Origin: Pseudomonadota bacterium
Lineage (GTDB): Bacteria > Pseudomonadota > Alphaproteobacteria > Acetobacterales > Acetobacteraceae
Length of the DNA: 17,169 bases
Assembly (NCBI GenBank): GCA_021779655.1
Contig: JAJYAF010000008.1
Span: forward strand, 1-17,169
Direction: 5' to 3'
Below, in pieces: positions 6,716 to 15,364 of this stretch (the stretch's first letter is position 1; the number at the start of each line of letters is the position of its first letter). A program made the translations under genes and the position numbers. Under the pieces are notes generated by a model that saw nothing but the letters and a program-made list of their open reading frames with translations, was not told the origin of the DNA and searched no databases.

Positions 6716-6791
6716 CGCCCGGCCCATCCATTATCAGGCCTACCGTCCGAAACGCCTTGTTCACCAAACATCAATCAAGAGGTAAGGAACG

Positions 6792-8558
6792 ATGACTTTA
6801 CGCCGATCTCTCCTATGCGCGTCTTATTGTGTTTCCACCCTGGTTTCCGCCGTCGCGCCCGCGCTGGCCGGGACCACGGCCATCGGCGCCAAGGCGCCGA
6901 TCAATATGGCAGCGGCCGGGTTCTACACCGATCATCTGCCGACGCTGACGCCGATCAAGCATCTTATCGTGATCTATCAGGAGAACGTCTCCTTCGATCA
7001 TTATTTCGCGACCTACCCGCACGCCACCAATCCGGCGGGCGAGCCGCGCTTCACCCCGCGCGCCCAGCCGATCCGCTTCGGCGGCAACCTGCGGGAGCGC
7101 GCGGTGGACAATCTCGCGAACAGCAACCTGCTGACCAATAACCCGAACGACACCAACCCCGCGAACGGCGCCAACGCGGCTGATCCGTTCCGGCTGGACC
7201 GCACGCAGGCCGCGACGGCCGACCAGAATCACGGCTACACCGCCGAGCAGCGGGCCTACGATGCCGGCAAGATGGACCTGTTTCCCGAATACACCGGCGC
7301 GGGCACGGCCGGCGGCGTGGGCGCCTTCGGCACCAAGGGTCAGGTCATGGGTTATTATGACGGCAACACCGTCACCGCGCTATGGAACTACGCCCAGAAC
7401 TACGCGATGAGCGACAACGCCTACACCGACACCTACGGCCCTTCCACCCCCGGCGCCCTGGAGGTTGTTTCCGGCCAGATCAATGGCGCGGTTCCGGTTC
7501 TGGGCAAGTCCTCCTCCGAAGTTCCGGACGGTCAGGGCGGTTTCACGCAGGATGGCGACGTGGACCCCGCCTACGATTCCTGCTCCAGCACCGCCACCAC
7601 CGTGAAGATGAACGGCAATAACATCGGCGACCTGCTGAATGCCGCGCATATCACCTGGGGCGGCTTCATGGGCGGCTTCGATCTGGACGCCACCAACACC
7701 AACGGCACCACCGGCTGCGCGCGCTCCACGGTATCGACCACCGTGGGCCAGACCGTCACGGATTATATCCCGCATCACAACTGGTTCCAGTACTACGCCT
7801 CCACGGCCAACTACACCCATGCCCGCCCGGCACGTCTGGGCGATATCGGCTTCTCCTACCAGCCGAACGGCGCCACCGATCCGGCCAACCATGAATACGA
7901 TCTGAAGGATTTCGTCGCGGCGTTGCAGAACGGCCTGCTGCCGGCCGTCGCCTACATCAAGATGCCGGCTTATCAGGATGAGCATGCCGGCTACTCCGAC
8001 CCGCTGGACGCGCAAACCGGCATCGTCAATCTGGTCAATCGGATCATGCAGTCGCCGGATTGGAAGTCCACCGCGATCATCGTCGCCTATGACGACTCCG
8101 ACGGCTGGTACGACCACGCCTTCGTGACGCCGACCAGCCCCTCCTTCGGCGCGCTGGACGCGCTGAACGGCGCGAACACCTGCGGCACCGGCGTCGAGCC
8201 GAATGGTCTGAAAGGCAAACCGGTGCATGGCCGCTGCGGCCCCGGCACCCGCATTCCCTTCCTGGTGATCTCGCCGTTCGCCCGTCGGGATTTCGTGTCC
8301 CACACGCTCATCTCTCAGGCGTCGGTCGTGAAGTTCATCGAGGATAACTGGCTGTACGGCAAGCGCCTCGGCGGCGGCTCCTTCGACGCGACCGCCGGCT
8401 CGATCATGGACATGTTCGATTTCATGGCCTTCCATCCCGAGAGGCGAGGCCTGATCCTGAACCCGTCCACCGGCGAGGTGATGTACCGCGAGTCCGGCCA
8501 CGGCTTTCCCTGGGATAATTCCGGGGGCAATGGGGGAGGCGATCATTCCCAGTTCTAA
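6792..8558 (+). CDS. Exported phosphoesterase (phospholipase C / AcpA acid phosphatase family)
   Basis: A 588-residue secreted hydrolase of the PF04185-type phosphoesterase family, which cleaves phosphate mono- or diesters. ATG 6792 has a good purine-rich ribosome site (GAGGTAAGGAA). The signal peptide ends APALA/G near residue 27; it begins MTLRRSLL, so a Tat route is possible. The family opening HLIVIYQENVSFDHYF is present with the metal-binding Glu64-Asn65. GPSTPG follows, with Ser218 at the position of the AcpA nucleophile, then the acidic metal site YDDSDGWYDH (Asp434/435/437), and a C-terminal GTRIPFLVISPFAR block. Cys residues occur in pairs, fitting an exported protein. It is transcribed divergently from the T2SS operon and is a plausible substrate of it. 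The sequence does not decide between phospholipase C and acid phosphatase activity. Confidence 0.9.
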   Translation: MTLRRSLLCASYCVSTLVSAVAPALAGTTAIGAKAPINMAAAGFYTDHLPTLTPIKHLIVIYQENVSFDHYFATYPHATNPAGEPRFTPRAQPIRFGGNLRERAVDNLANSNLLTNNPNDTNPANGANAADPFRLDRTQAATADQNHGYTAEQRAYDAGKMDLFPEYTGAGTAGGVGAFGTKGQVMGYYDGNTVTALWNYAQNYAMSDNAYTDTYGPSTPGALEVVSGQINGAVPVLGKSSSEVPDGQGGFTQDGDVDPAYDSCSSTATTVKMNGNNIGDLLNAAHITWGGFMGGFDLDATNTNGTTGCARSTVSTTVGQTVTDYIPHHNWFQYYASTANYTHARPARLGDIGFSYQPNGATDPANHEYDLKDFVAALQNGLLPAVAYIKMPAYQDEHAGYSDPLDAQTGIVNLVNRIMQSPDWKSTAIIVAYDDSDGWYDHAFVTPTSPSFGALDALNGANTCGTGVEPNGLKGKPVHGRCGPGTRIPFLVISPFARRDFVSHTLISQASVVKFIEDNWLYGKRLGGGSFDATAGSIMDMFDFMAFHPERRGLILNPSTGEVMYRESGHGFPWDNSGGNGGGDHSQF

Positions 8559-8576
8559 GGCTTGAATTCCGGGGAC

Positions 8577-8614
8577 CGTGAATCGCCCGCCGAGACATCG
8601 AGAGGCGATTCACG
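8577..8614 (+). terminator. Hairpin after the phosphoesterase gene, terminator-like
   Basis: A perfect 11-bp inverted repeat, CGTGAATCGCC and GGCGATTCACG, has a 16-base loop, starts 18 bases after the phosphoesterase stop and is followed by a T-rich stretch (TTTCCAAGATTTTC, twice). The T run is broken, so termination may be partial and allow read-through into the peroxidase and gspO genes. Confidence 0.55.
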
Positions 8615-8642
8615 TTTCCAAGATTTTCTTTCCAAGATTTTC
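8615..8642. repeat. 14-bp direct duplication in the leader of the peroxidase gene
   Basis: TTTCCAAGATTTTC occurs at 8615-8628 and again, exactly, at 8629-8642, directly after the hairpin and 12 bases before the chosen start codon of the di-haem peroxidase gene. It looks like a recent slippage duplication. Confidence 0.95.
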
Positions 8643-8654
8643 CTCGCGGATGTC

Positions 8655-10043
8655 ATGCGTATTCTGGCTGGTCTCGTCCTCATCCTGGCGTTTGGCGTCT
8701 GTGCCGCCGCGGCCTGGGTTCTGCAAGGACCCATTCCGCCGGCGGATTGGTTCTCCAGCCCCGCGGCAAGCTTCCAGCTTGCGCGGGGCATCAATCCTCA
8801 TCCCATCCAGCTCGTGCGCCCGGTGCCACCGGCGCGGTTTTCGTTAATGGCCGGCCTCGGCAGACAGATTTTCCTCGATGCGAGCCTGTCGGCCTCCGGC
8901 AGGCTCTCCTGCGCCTCCTGCCACGATCCGTCGAATCATTACGGTCCGCCGACCGGCGGTCCGGTGGTCTATGGCGGCTTAGGCATGCACAGCCCCGGCG
9001 TGCGCGCGGTGCCCACCCTGACTTATCTCGATTTTCAACAGAATTTCCATATCGGCCCCGACCCGGCCGGAGACAGCGACGCAGCGCTGCCGCCACTGCC
9101 GCAGCTCGCCGCTGCCGCCAAAACCGTGTCCCGCGCCACCAAAACGGCGCAAGACACGGCGCAAAGCGCCGCGAATATCGTCCCCGCCGGCGGCCTGTTC
9201 TGGGATGGCCGCGCCGACACGCTGCAACAGCAGGCCATGGGTCCGCTCACCAGTATTTACGAGATGGATGGCGGCAGTCCGCAAACCATTGCCGCGAGGA
9301 TGCGGGCGGCTCCCTATGCCGGCACCATGAAGCAGCTATTCGGCGACAGCATTTTCAGCGATCCGCCGCTGGCCGTCTCGGAAGCCCTGTTCGCCGTCGC
9401 GCGCTATCAGATCGAAAATCAGGATTTTCATTCGTTCACCAGCAAGTACGATTACTGGCTGGAGGGCAAGGCCCGGCTCACCCCGGCGGAGATGCGCGGC
9501 TATATTCTCTTCAACGACCCCGGCAAGGGCGATTGCGCCGCCTGCCATCTGGACCAGCCGACGCCCGACCACCGTCCGCCCTTGTTCACGGACACCCAGT
9601 ACGAAGCCCTGGGCATACCGCGCAACCCGGCGATTCCAGCCAATAAGAATCCGGATTATTACGATCTGGGATTATGTGGGCCGTACCGCACGGATTTGGA
9701 AAGCGAGACGCAATATTGCGGCATGTTCCTCACTCCCACGCTGCGCAACGCGGCGGGGCGGGGCGTGTTCTTCCATAACGGCTATTACCATGATCTCCAC
9801 GACGCCGTGGAATTCTACAATCTGCGCGATGTCCTGCCCGGCAAAATCTACCCCACCGGCGCCGATGGCCAGGTGGAGATGTTCAACGATCTCCCGAAGC
9901 GATACCGGAACAATATCGACCACACCGACCCGCCGCTGAATCGCAAGCCGGGCGGCCGCGCGGCGCTGACCACCGCGGAGGTGGACGATATCGTGGCATT
10001 CCTCAGGACATTGACGGACGGTTACAAGCCGGCCGGGGACTGA
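8655..10043 (+). CDS. Di-haem cytochrome c peroxidase / MauG family protein
   Basis: A 462-residue periplasmic or membrane-anchored c-type cytochrome. The hydrophobic N-terminus (MRILAGLVLILAFGVCAAAAW) is a signal peptide or anchor. The first haem site is CASCH at 86-90 and the second CAACH at 294-298. Family landmarks include GLFWDGRADTLQQQAMGPL, LFTDTQYEALGIPRNP and the C-terminal FFHNGYYHDLHDAVEFYNLRD. Classical members reduce hydrogen peroxide with electrons from small cytochromes, and MauG relatives oxidise protein side chains; the sequence does not decide between them. The start is ATG 8655 because it begins the signal segment; an in-frame TTG at 8562 would add 31 polar residues encoded by the hairpin and duplication. 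The ribosome site is weak (GCGGA). The stop lies 17 bases before gspO, so the two genes are probably co-transcribed. Confidence 0.9.
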   Translation: MRILAGLVLILAFGVCAAAAWVLQGPIPPADWFSSPAASFQLARGINPHPIQLVRPVPPARFSLMAGLGRQIFLDASLSASGRLSCASCHDPSNHYGPPTGGPVVYGGLGMHSPGVRAVPTLTYLDFQQNFHIGPDPAGDSDAALPPLPQLAAAAKTVSRATKTAQDTAQSAANIVPAGGLFWDGRADTLQQQAMGPLTSIYEMDGGSPQTIAARMRAAPYAGTMKQLFGDSIFSDPPLAVSEALFAVARYQIENQDFHSFTSKYDYWLEGKARLTPAEMRGYILFNDPGKGDCAACHLDQPTPDHRPPLFTDTQYEALGIPRNPAIPANKNPDYYDLGLCGPYRTDLESETQYCGMFLTPTLRNAAGRGVFFHNGYYHDLHDAVEFYNLRDVLPGKIYPTGADGQVEMFNDLPKRYRNNIDHTDPPLNRKPGGRAALTTAEVDDIVAFLRTLTDGYKPAGD

Positions 10044-10045
10044 GA

Positions 10046-10052
10046 GGGGAGG
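10046..10052 (+). promoter_or_regulatory. Ribosome binding site fixing the GTG start of gspO
   Basis: GGGGAGG stands 8 bases before GTG 10061, a near-ideal spacing. The next in-frame ATG (10082) has no such site, which supports the GTG as the true start. Confidence 0.7.
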
Positions 10053-10060
10053 GTTCGCAG

Positions 10061-10804
10061 GTGCCCGCGCCGCCAGGCTGGATGGTGCTTCTGGTGGCCC
10101 CGGTCATCGGCAGTTTTCTGGGCGTCGTGGTCCGGCGCCTGGCCGCCGGGCGCCCGCTGGTCCTGGCGCGCTCCCGCTGCGATTCCTGTGGCCATGCCCT
10201 GGGCGCGCGCGATCTGGTGCCGCTTGCCAGCTTCGCCTTCCAGCGTGGGCGCTGCCGGCATTGCGGGGCGCGCATCGGTGTCTTCTACCCTGCCATCGAA
10301 CTCGCGGCGCTCGCGGTGGCGCTGGCGGCGTTTCTCCCCGCGCGGTCCGGCGGGGCCTTATGGGCGAACGCCGCGCTGGGCTGGGCGCTACTGGCCGCCG
10401 CGTGGATCGACGCCGAGCGGTACTGGCTGCCGGACATGATCACCCTGCCGCTGCTCCTCGCCGGGCTGGCGGTCACCTGGGCGCGGATGCCCGCCGCCAT
10501 CTATGATCACGCCATGGCCGCGGCGCTCGGCTATGCCGCGTTCCGGCTGCTGGACATGGTTTACTGGCGCCTGCGCGGCCGCCACGGGCTGGGGCGGGGA
10601 GATGCCAAGCTGCTGGCCGCCGCCGGGGCCTGGGTGGGTTTGGCGGCGCTGCCCGTGCTGGTGCTGACAGCGGGTCTGCTGGCACTCGCCGTGGCGCTGC
10701 CGCTGGCGCTCAGGCGTGGGCAGGGCGGGCAGACGATGCTTCCTTTCGGCCCGGCCCTGGCGCTCGCCTTTTTCGGCTCGGCGCTGCTGGCCGCGCCGGG
10801 CTGA
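10061..10804 (+). CDS. gspO: Prepilin peptidase / N-methyltransferase GspO
   Basis: A 247-residue polytopic aspartic protease that cuts the class III leaders of pseudopilins such as GspH, GspI and GspJ and methylates the new N-terminus. The N-terminal zinc-binding domain has both Cys pairs (Cys40/43 and Cys65/68). The catalytic aspartates are Asp117 in WIDAERYWLPD and Asp181 in GRGDAKL, with the expected spacing of 64 residues. The remainder is hydrophobic helices. It follows the di-haem peroxidase gene by 17 bases and is not part of the gspE operon, so its expression may be controlled apart from its substrates. It converges with the aminotransferase gene 52 bases downstream, and I see no strong terminator between them. 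Confidence 0.94.
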   Translation: MPAPPGWMVLLVAPVIGSFLGVVVRRLAAGRPLVLARSRCDSCGHALGARDLVPLASFAFQRGRCRHCGARIGVFYPAIELAALAVALAAFLPARSGGALWANAALGWALLAAAWIDAERYWLPDMITLPLLLAGLAVTWARMPAAIYDHAMAAALGYAAFRLLDMVYWRLRGRHGLGRGDAKLLAAAGAWVGLAALPVLVLTAGLLALAVALPLALRRGQGGQTMLPFGPALALAFFGSALLAAPG

Positions 10805-10856
10805 ACCGCCCTGGCTTGCCGGAGGCAGGATAAAGCAAATCAACCCGCCACCCAGA

Positions 10857-11966
10857 TCATCGCGCCATCAGCGCTCCACCCAGCGTCTCGACCACCCGCT
10901 CGACATCGCTATCCGAAAGCGTGGGATAACTCGGCAGACTGATTCCGCGTGCCGCGATTGTCTCGGAAACCGGAAAATTTTCGGAACGCGAATACATCGG
11001 CATCCGGTGCGCGCAGTAGAAGACAGGCCGCGTATCCACGCCGGCCTCCTGCATGCGCGCCATTACCGCATCACGGTCCGCCCCGGGGGGCAGGAGCACG
11101 CTGACAAGCCAGTCGGAGCTGACGACGTGATCGGGAACGTCCTGGAATACGACCGCATTGTTCAGCCGCTCGGCGCATAAAAGCCGATAGCGCGCGCCGA
11201 TCTCGCGCTTGCGCGCCAGTATGGCCGGCAGACGCTCGATCTGCGCCAGGCCGATGGCGGCGCAGATATTCGTCATACGGTAATTGAACCCGAGTTCGAC
11301 GTGCCAGTAGCGCTTAACCAGGGATTGCCCCTGGCCCTTGACGATTTTCATGCGCCGGGCGAGCGCCTCATCCTTGCAGATGACCATCCCGCCCTCGCCG
11401 GTCGTCACGGTCTTATTGCCGAAGAAGGAGAATGTGCCGACATCGCCAAACAGGCCGACATGCCTGTTCTCGAAGGTTGAGCCGAGCGCTTCGGCGCAAT
11501 CCTCGATCAGAAAGAGGCCGTGCGCCTTGGCCAGGGCGGAGAGCGCCGGCAAATCGCAGACCGCGCCGTAGAGATGCACCGCCATGATCGCCTTGGTGCG
11601 TGGGGTGATCCTGGCGGCGACATCGGCGACGTCGATCAGCCAGTCATCTGCCCTGCATTCGGCAAAAACAGGCCTGGCGCCGGTTTGGGCGATCGTGTTG
11701 ACCGAGGCGATGTAGGTGAAGGTGGGCACGATGACCTCATCCCCCGGCCCGATATCGAGGCAGTGGATCGCCAGATGCAGCGCGACCGTGCCATTTGAAA
11801 CGCACCAGGCATATGGCGCCCCGGTCACATCCCTGAACGCGGCCTCGAACTTGTCGATGAAGCCGCCAATCGAGGAGATCCATGTGGTATCGAGGCATTC
11901 GTTGACATAGCGCTTCTCGTTGCCTGAAAGGTCCGGACGATAGACGGGAAGAAAATCCTTTTCCAT
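10857..11966 (-). CDS. rfbE: DegT/DnrJ/EryC1 aminotransferase, probable GDP-perosamine synthase
   Basis: A 369-residue PLP-dependent sugar aminotransferase. The PLP lysine is Lys185 in FSFFGNKTVTTGEGGM, and the cofactor site EDCAEALGS lies upstream. SNGTVALHLA, GDEVIVPTFTYIAS and LGFNYRMTNICAAIGLAQ are classical family blocks. From memory, many stretches (NECLDTTWISS, TPRTKAIMAVHLYG, GFNYRMTN) closely match the Caulobacter GDP-perosamine synthase, which converts GDP-4-keto-6-deoxymannose to GDP-perosamine using glutamate. Gmd, which makes the substrate, is not in the window. ATG 11966 has AGGAG about 10 bases upstream. It is the last gene of the polysaccharide operon, 22 bases after the preceding glycosyltransferase gene. 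Another 4-ketosugar aminotransferase specificity is possible. Confidence 0.88.
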   Translation of the reverse strand: MEKDFLPVYRPDLSGNEKRYVNECLDTTWISSIGGFIDKFEAAFRDVTGAPYAWCVSNGTVALHLAIHCLDIGPGDEVIVPTFTYIASVNTIAQTGARPVFAECRADDWLIDVADVAARITPRTKAIMAVHLYGAVCDLPALSALAKAHGLFLIEDCAEALGSTFENRHVGLFGDVGTFSFFGNKTVTTGEGGMVICKDEALARRMKIVKGQGQSLVKRYWHVELGFNYRMTNICAAIGLAQIERLPAILARKREIGARYRLLCAERLNNAVVFQDVPDHVVSSDWLVSVLLPPGADRDAVMARMQEAGVDTRPVFYCAHRMPMYSRSENFPVSETIAARGISLPSYPTLSDSDVERVVETLGGALMAR

Positions 11967-11988
11967 GCGGAGGCGCTCCTGCCGTGGC

Positions 11989-13257
11989 TCAAGTCTGCGT
12001 CAGCGGCGCCGGAGACCGCCTCACGCAGGCTAACCGGTTCTCTAAACCGGCCGCTGTGCCGTCGGCAAACGTCAAGCCCAGGGAATGCAGCCGGCGCCCC
12101 ATGCCCCGGGCGGCCTCCAGTTCCGGGCGGTTGGCCAGGGCTGCCTCCAATAGCGGTATAAGTCCGTCGACATAGGTATCGGCCGCGTAGTGCCGGCGGG
12201 CGAAAGCGGCCGCCCGCGCGGCTGCCTCGGCGGCAAGCGGGCTGCCGGCGACATCCGCCATCACGGTGGCGAGCGGCGCGGGATCCTCATCGGCGCTGAT
12301 CTTGTATACCAGCCCGTCCGGGATGGCGGCGTAGGACCCGGCGTCGTCCACCACGACGGGACGGCCCGAATAGAGCGCGGTGATCAGCGAGGCTGAGCCT
12401 CCTTCGGCGATAGGATGGCGCAGGCAGCACAGGAGATGCGCCTGGGCGAGCAATCTGCATAGCTGCGCATCATCGACCCAACCGGTGAAATCAGGTTCGG
12501 CCAAGCCCAGTCTGGCCGCGTGCGCGGCGAGATTTTTCCGATAGCCGTCCTCGATCGGACCGACAAACCGCACCCTTCCACGCGCGCGCAGCGCGGGGTG
12601 GATGGCGAGTGCGCGCAGAATACGCTCGGGTTGCTTGTTTCGGTTGATCATGCCGAAACACATCACAACGAAGGCGTCCGAAACCTCCGGCTCGGGGGAA
12701 ACGGCGCCGATCTCGGGATAGCACAGCGGCAGCTGCACCGTTGGTCCCGGGCAGGCGGCGACCACATCCTCCACATAATGCGGCCCATGCACGACGCAGC
12801 CCGAGGAAATGGCCGCGAGGAAGGAGATTGCGCGTTGCCCCGGCGTGCGTCCCTCGGGCAGAGCAAGCGACGCTGGCGGCCAAGCCTCCAACAGCGCCGC
12901 AAGCCCGGGATATGCCTGAAACGCTTCAAGAAGAAAATTCTCCATGTTGGCATCGTGGAGCACGGCCACGGCAGGCACGCTCGACGCCAGTGCCAGGGCG
13001 CCAGCATGGAAGGAAAGATAGTCACCGAAATTGACAACACAAACATCGTAACCGCGCAGCCTGGCGGGCTTGAGCGTGTCCGCTGCATGAACGGTCAGCT
13101 CGCTGTCCAGAATGTCGAGCGTTGAAGTCGCCTTGTCCTCAAGGCGGAGAAGCTCGACCGTATGGCCGCGCGCGGCGATTTCATCCGTGACCAGGCGGCT
13201 GTACCGTGCGATCGCCGATTTCACGTTAAAAGGAGTGGCCCACAGAATACGCATCAT
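11989..13257 (-). CDS. Glycosyltransferase, GT4-like (GT-B fold)
   Basis: A 422-residue protein with two Rossmann-like halves. The N-terminal half starts MRILWATPFNVKSAIARYSR, typical of retaining GT-B enzymes; the C-terminal half has VMCFGMINRNKQPERILRAL, the usual block after the linker. The donor-site region reads AEGGSASLITALYSGRPVVV: the first Glu of the EX7E motif is present but the second is replaced by Thr, so it is a divergent GT4-like enzyme. It should add a sugar to a lipid-linked glycan on the cytoplasmic side of the membrane. The start is ATG 13257 or the adjacent ATG 13254, nine bases after the preceding gene. Donor and acceptor cannot be read from the sequence. Confidence 0.8.
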   Translation of the reverse strand: MMRILWATPFNVKSAIARYSRLVTDEIAARGHTVELLRLEDKATSTLDILDSELTVHAADTLKPARLRGYDVCVVNFGDYLSFHAGALALASSVPAVAVLHDANMENFLLEAFQAYPGLAALLEAWPPASLALPEGRTPGQRAISFLAAISSGCVVHGPHYVEDVVAACPGPTVQLPLCYPEIGAVSPEPEVSDAFVVMCFGMINRNKQPERILRALAIHPALRARGRVRFVGPIEDGYRKNLAAHAARLGLAEPDFTGWVDDAQLCRLLAQAHLLCCLRHPIAEGGSASLITALYSGRPVVVDDAGSYAAIPDGLVYKISADEDPAPLATVMADVAGSPLAAEAAARAAAFARRHYAADTYVDGLIPLLEAALANRPELEAARGMGRRLHSLGLTFADGTAAGLENRLACVRRSPAPLTQT

Positions 13258-13266
13258 CCCCCGTCC

Positions 13267-14304
13267 TCAACCAAGCAGCTTCTCGATGGTACGAGGCCAT
13301 GTGATTCCCAGCGCGTTCCATGCCTCATGGCCGGCCCGCCCCAGCTTCGCGGCGTAGGCGGGCCTATTCATCAACCGGGCGATTGCCGTCGCCAACCCCT
13401 CCGGGGTGGGGGAGCCAACCGCGCCGGTTCTACCGTCATGCACGATCTGGAGCAGACCGCCCGAATCCGTCGTCGTCACCACGGGCTTGCGGGCCTGAAA
13501 AGCCTCCATCGTCACGTACCCGACCGAATCTTCGTCGAAGGGAACATAGGCGACCGCACGCGCCCGGCCGGCATAATCAGCCAGCTCTCCGCGCGAGAGA
13601 AAGCGCAAGTCCAGTCTTATCCGGTCCTGCAAACCCGCCATCGCGACCTGACGCGCGAGTGCCTCGGCATCGGCGGGAGAGTCGGGCGGGCCGGCGACGA
13701 TCATGCGAAACGAGGCAGGAAGATGCGCGAACGCATCGACCAGAAGCGACTGACGCTTCCCCGCATTTATTCGCCCGGCCGCGAACAGATAACCATCATC
13801 GCCACGATTGGTGAATATCTCCGGATCGTTGAGCGGAGGCATCAGAACTTCCGAATCAAATCCGTTATAATCGCGCAATCTCTTCCGGGTGACGATCGAG
13901 TTCGTGTAAATCCTCGTTGCCCTGGCAAAACTTTGCGCATCGGCCTGTTGAATCGCCGCCCGGATCGTAAACCCCTCGGGCGTTGCGGGAATGTTGGACC
14001 GGCCGGCATCCCAGAGATCGTAGGCCTGGCGATACTGATGCAGCAGCCAGAACACCTTGTCGCGATGCGGGATCAGATAGGCTGGGAATTTCAAGGGTAT
14101 CAGCCGGTCGGCCTGATCGATACGGAACGAAAGGTTCATCATCATCTGGTTGATGAGACCCTCCATCGGCTCCCATGCAAAAGGTATGCGAACCAGCTCG
14201 GCCTGAGCGCCGCTCGCGCGTAGATGGCGGACCAGATGCTCGGCAAGCTCCTCGGCTCCGCCCCGGTTGAACGGGGCGGCGTTGTTCACCACCGCTATTT
14301 TCAT
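13267..14304 (-). CDS. Glycosyltransferase, GT4-like; paralogue of the next gene upstream
   Basis: A 345-residue GT-B glycosyltransferase starting MKIAVVNNAAPFNRGGAEE, with a glycine-rich acceptor loop. The centre has LFAAGRINAGKRQSLLVDAF, and the donor region reads FDEDSVGYVTMEAFQARKPV followed by TTTDSGG. The acidic pair of EX7E is present as Asp and Glu. ATG 14304 overlaps the stop of the upstream glycosyltransferase gene as ATGA, so I prefer it to a start 17 codons further up that would add a non-homologous tail. The shared FDEDS-GY-EA-RK-TDSGG pattern and length make it a likely tandem duplicate of the gene at 14301-15350. The sugars it uses are unknown. Confidence 0.85.
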   Translation of the reverse strand: MKIAVVNNAAPFNRGGAEELAEHLVRHLRASGAQAELVRIPFAWEPMEGLINQMMMNLSFRIDQADRLIPLKFPAYLIPHRDKVFWLLHQYRQAYDLWDAGRSNIPATPEGFTIRAAIQQADAQSFARATRIYTNSIVTRKRLRDYNGFDSEVLMPPLNDPEIFTNRGDDGYLFAAGRINAGKRQSLLVDAFAHLPASFRMIVAGPPDSPADAEALARQVAMAGLQDRIRLDLRFLSRGELADYAGRARAVAYVPFDEDSVGYVTMEAFQARKPVVTTTDSGGLLQIVHDGRTGAVGSPTPEGLATAIARLMNRPAYAAKLGRAGHEAWNALGITWPRTIEKLLG

Positions 14305-15350
14305 TGCGCTTCGTCCGGCAACGGCGCAGTGAGCGCGCTGACGACCGTCGGCCAATCGATGCCCAATTCGGCAATGCGCGTATATGCCGCCTCGCCGAGA
14401 CGGCGCGCAAGCGCCCGGTCGGAATAAAGCGTGTCGAAGGCAAGCGCCAGATCCCTGGCCGTGGGTGGGACCACAAGACCATTGACGCCGTCGCTCACGA
14501 ATTCAGGCACGCCTCCGGAATCCGTCACCGTTACCGTTGATTTCCTCGCGTGAGCCGCCTCGATCGTGGGATAGCCATAGCTGTCTTCGTCGAACGGCGC
14601 ATAAACATTGGCCAGGGCGCCGGCCAGCAGTTCGGCTTTCTCCTCCTCGGAAATCCAGCGCGCCTCGATTGTCACGCGTTCGGCAGCCGGGCCGGCCGCG
14701 GCAAGCATGGAGGCAAGATAATTTTCATTCTGGGTTCGTCCGCACAAACGCAGCCGCACCGGCGTCTGCGTCAGCGCCATGGCCTCGACCAGCAGATGCT
14801 GGCGCTTGTGACTTTCGATCCGGCAGATCGAAAGCATTTCATCCCCGTAATCATCACAGCGGAACCGCTCGGGCGCGTGCACCGGGGGAAAAAGCACCTT
14901 GGCTTCAATCCCGTTGAAGTGCTTCAGCCTGTCCGCAACCACCTGGGAATTAGCAAAGATCAGCTTGGCCTCGGAAAGTCCCGTCCCGTCCAGACGCATG
15001 ATCGCACCGCGCAACGCGCGCGTGGAGGGCGTGTCCTCGAATGGCGAATAGGGTGTCCCCCAAAGATCGTAAAAGACCCGAAAATGATGAATGAACCATA
15101 CGATCTTTCGAGGATGCTGAACGAGATAGGCCGGTGGACGGAAGCAGATGATCCGGTCGCAGGAGCGTTCGAGATCCATGAGCCGGTAGGCCCACATTTG
15201 TTCAAGCCCGCTCGGATCCTCGAAGAATGGCAACCAGATCGCCTCGACCTGGTGCCCGGCCGCCCGCAACGGCGCGATCAGCCAGTTGACGATATTTCGT
15301 AAACCACCATCCACGAATGGTTCGAATGAGGAGACGAGAGCGATTTTCAT
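14301..15350 (-). CDS. Glycosyltransferase, GT4-like
   Basis: A 349-residue GT-B glycosyltransferase starting MKIALVSSFEPFVDGGLRN. The middle has LSICRIESHKRQHLLVEAMA, and the donor region FDEDSYGYPTIEAAHARKST then VTDSGGVPEFVSDGVNGLVV, as in GT4 enzymes. The frame is open for another 77 codons upstream, but that part is a shadow of the acetyltransferase gene; ATG 15350 begins the conserved first strand and lies 14 bases after the preceding stop. It probably extends the same glycan as its downstream paralogue. Donor and acceptor are not known. Confidence 0.86.
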   Translation of the reverse strand: MKIALVSSFEPFVDGGLRNIVNWLIAPLRAAGHQVEAIWLPFFEDPSGLEQMWAYRLMDLERSCDRIICFRPPAYLVQHPRKIVWFIHHFRVFYDLWGTPYSPFEDTPSTRALRGAIMRLDGTGLSEAKLIFANSQVVADRLKHFNGIEAKVLFPPVHAPERFRCDDYGDEMLSICRIESHKRQHLLVEAMALTQTPVRLRLCGRTQNENYLASMLAAAGPAAERVTIEARWISEEEKAELLAGALANVYAPFDEDSYGYPTIEAAHARKSTVTVTDSGGVPEFVSDGVNGLVVPPTARDLALAFDTLYSDRALARRLGEAAYTRIAELGIDWPTVVSALTAPLPDEAQ

Positions 15351-15364
15351 GAAATCGGCTGTAG

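Noticed and set aside
6640..6791. Sigma-70 promoter for the phosphoesterase gene
   Set aside because: CATAAT at 6696-6701 could be a -10, but no -35-like hexamer stands at the right distance, so no promoter is claimed.
8562..8654. N-terminal extension of the di-haem peroxidase from TTG 8562
   Set aside because: It would place 31 polar residues before the signal segment and is encoded by a hairpin and a duplication; ATG 8655 fits an exported protein.
10805..10856. Bidirectional terminator between gspO and the convergent aminotransferase gene
   Set aside because: I found only a four-base stem (TGCC/GGCA) and no T run, too weak to annotate.
13162..14223. 353-codon plus-strand frame opposite the glycosyltransferases
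   Set aside because: It crosses the boundary of two real minus-strand genes that have clear GT4 motifs and shows no domain of its own.
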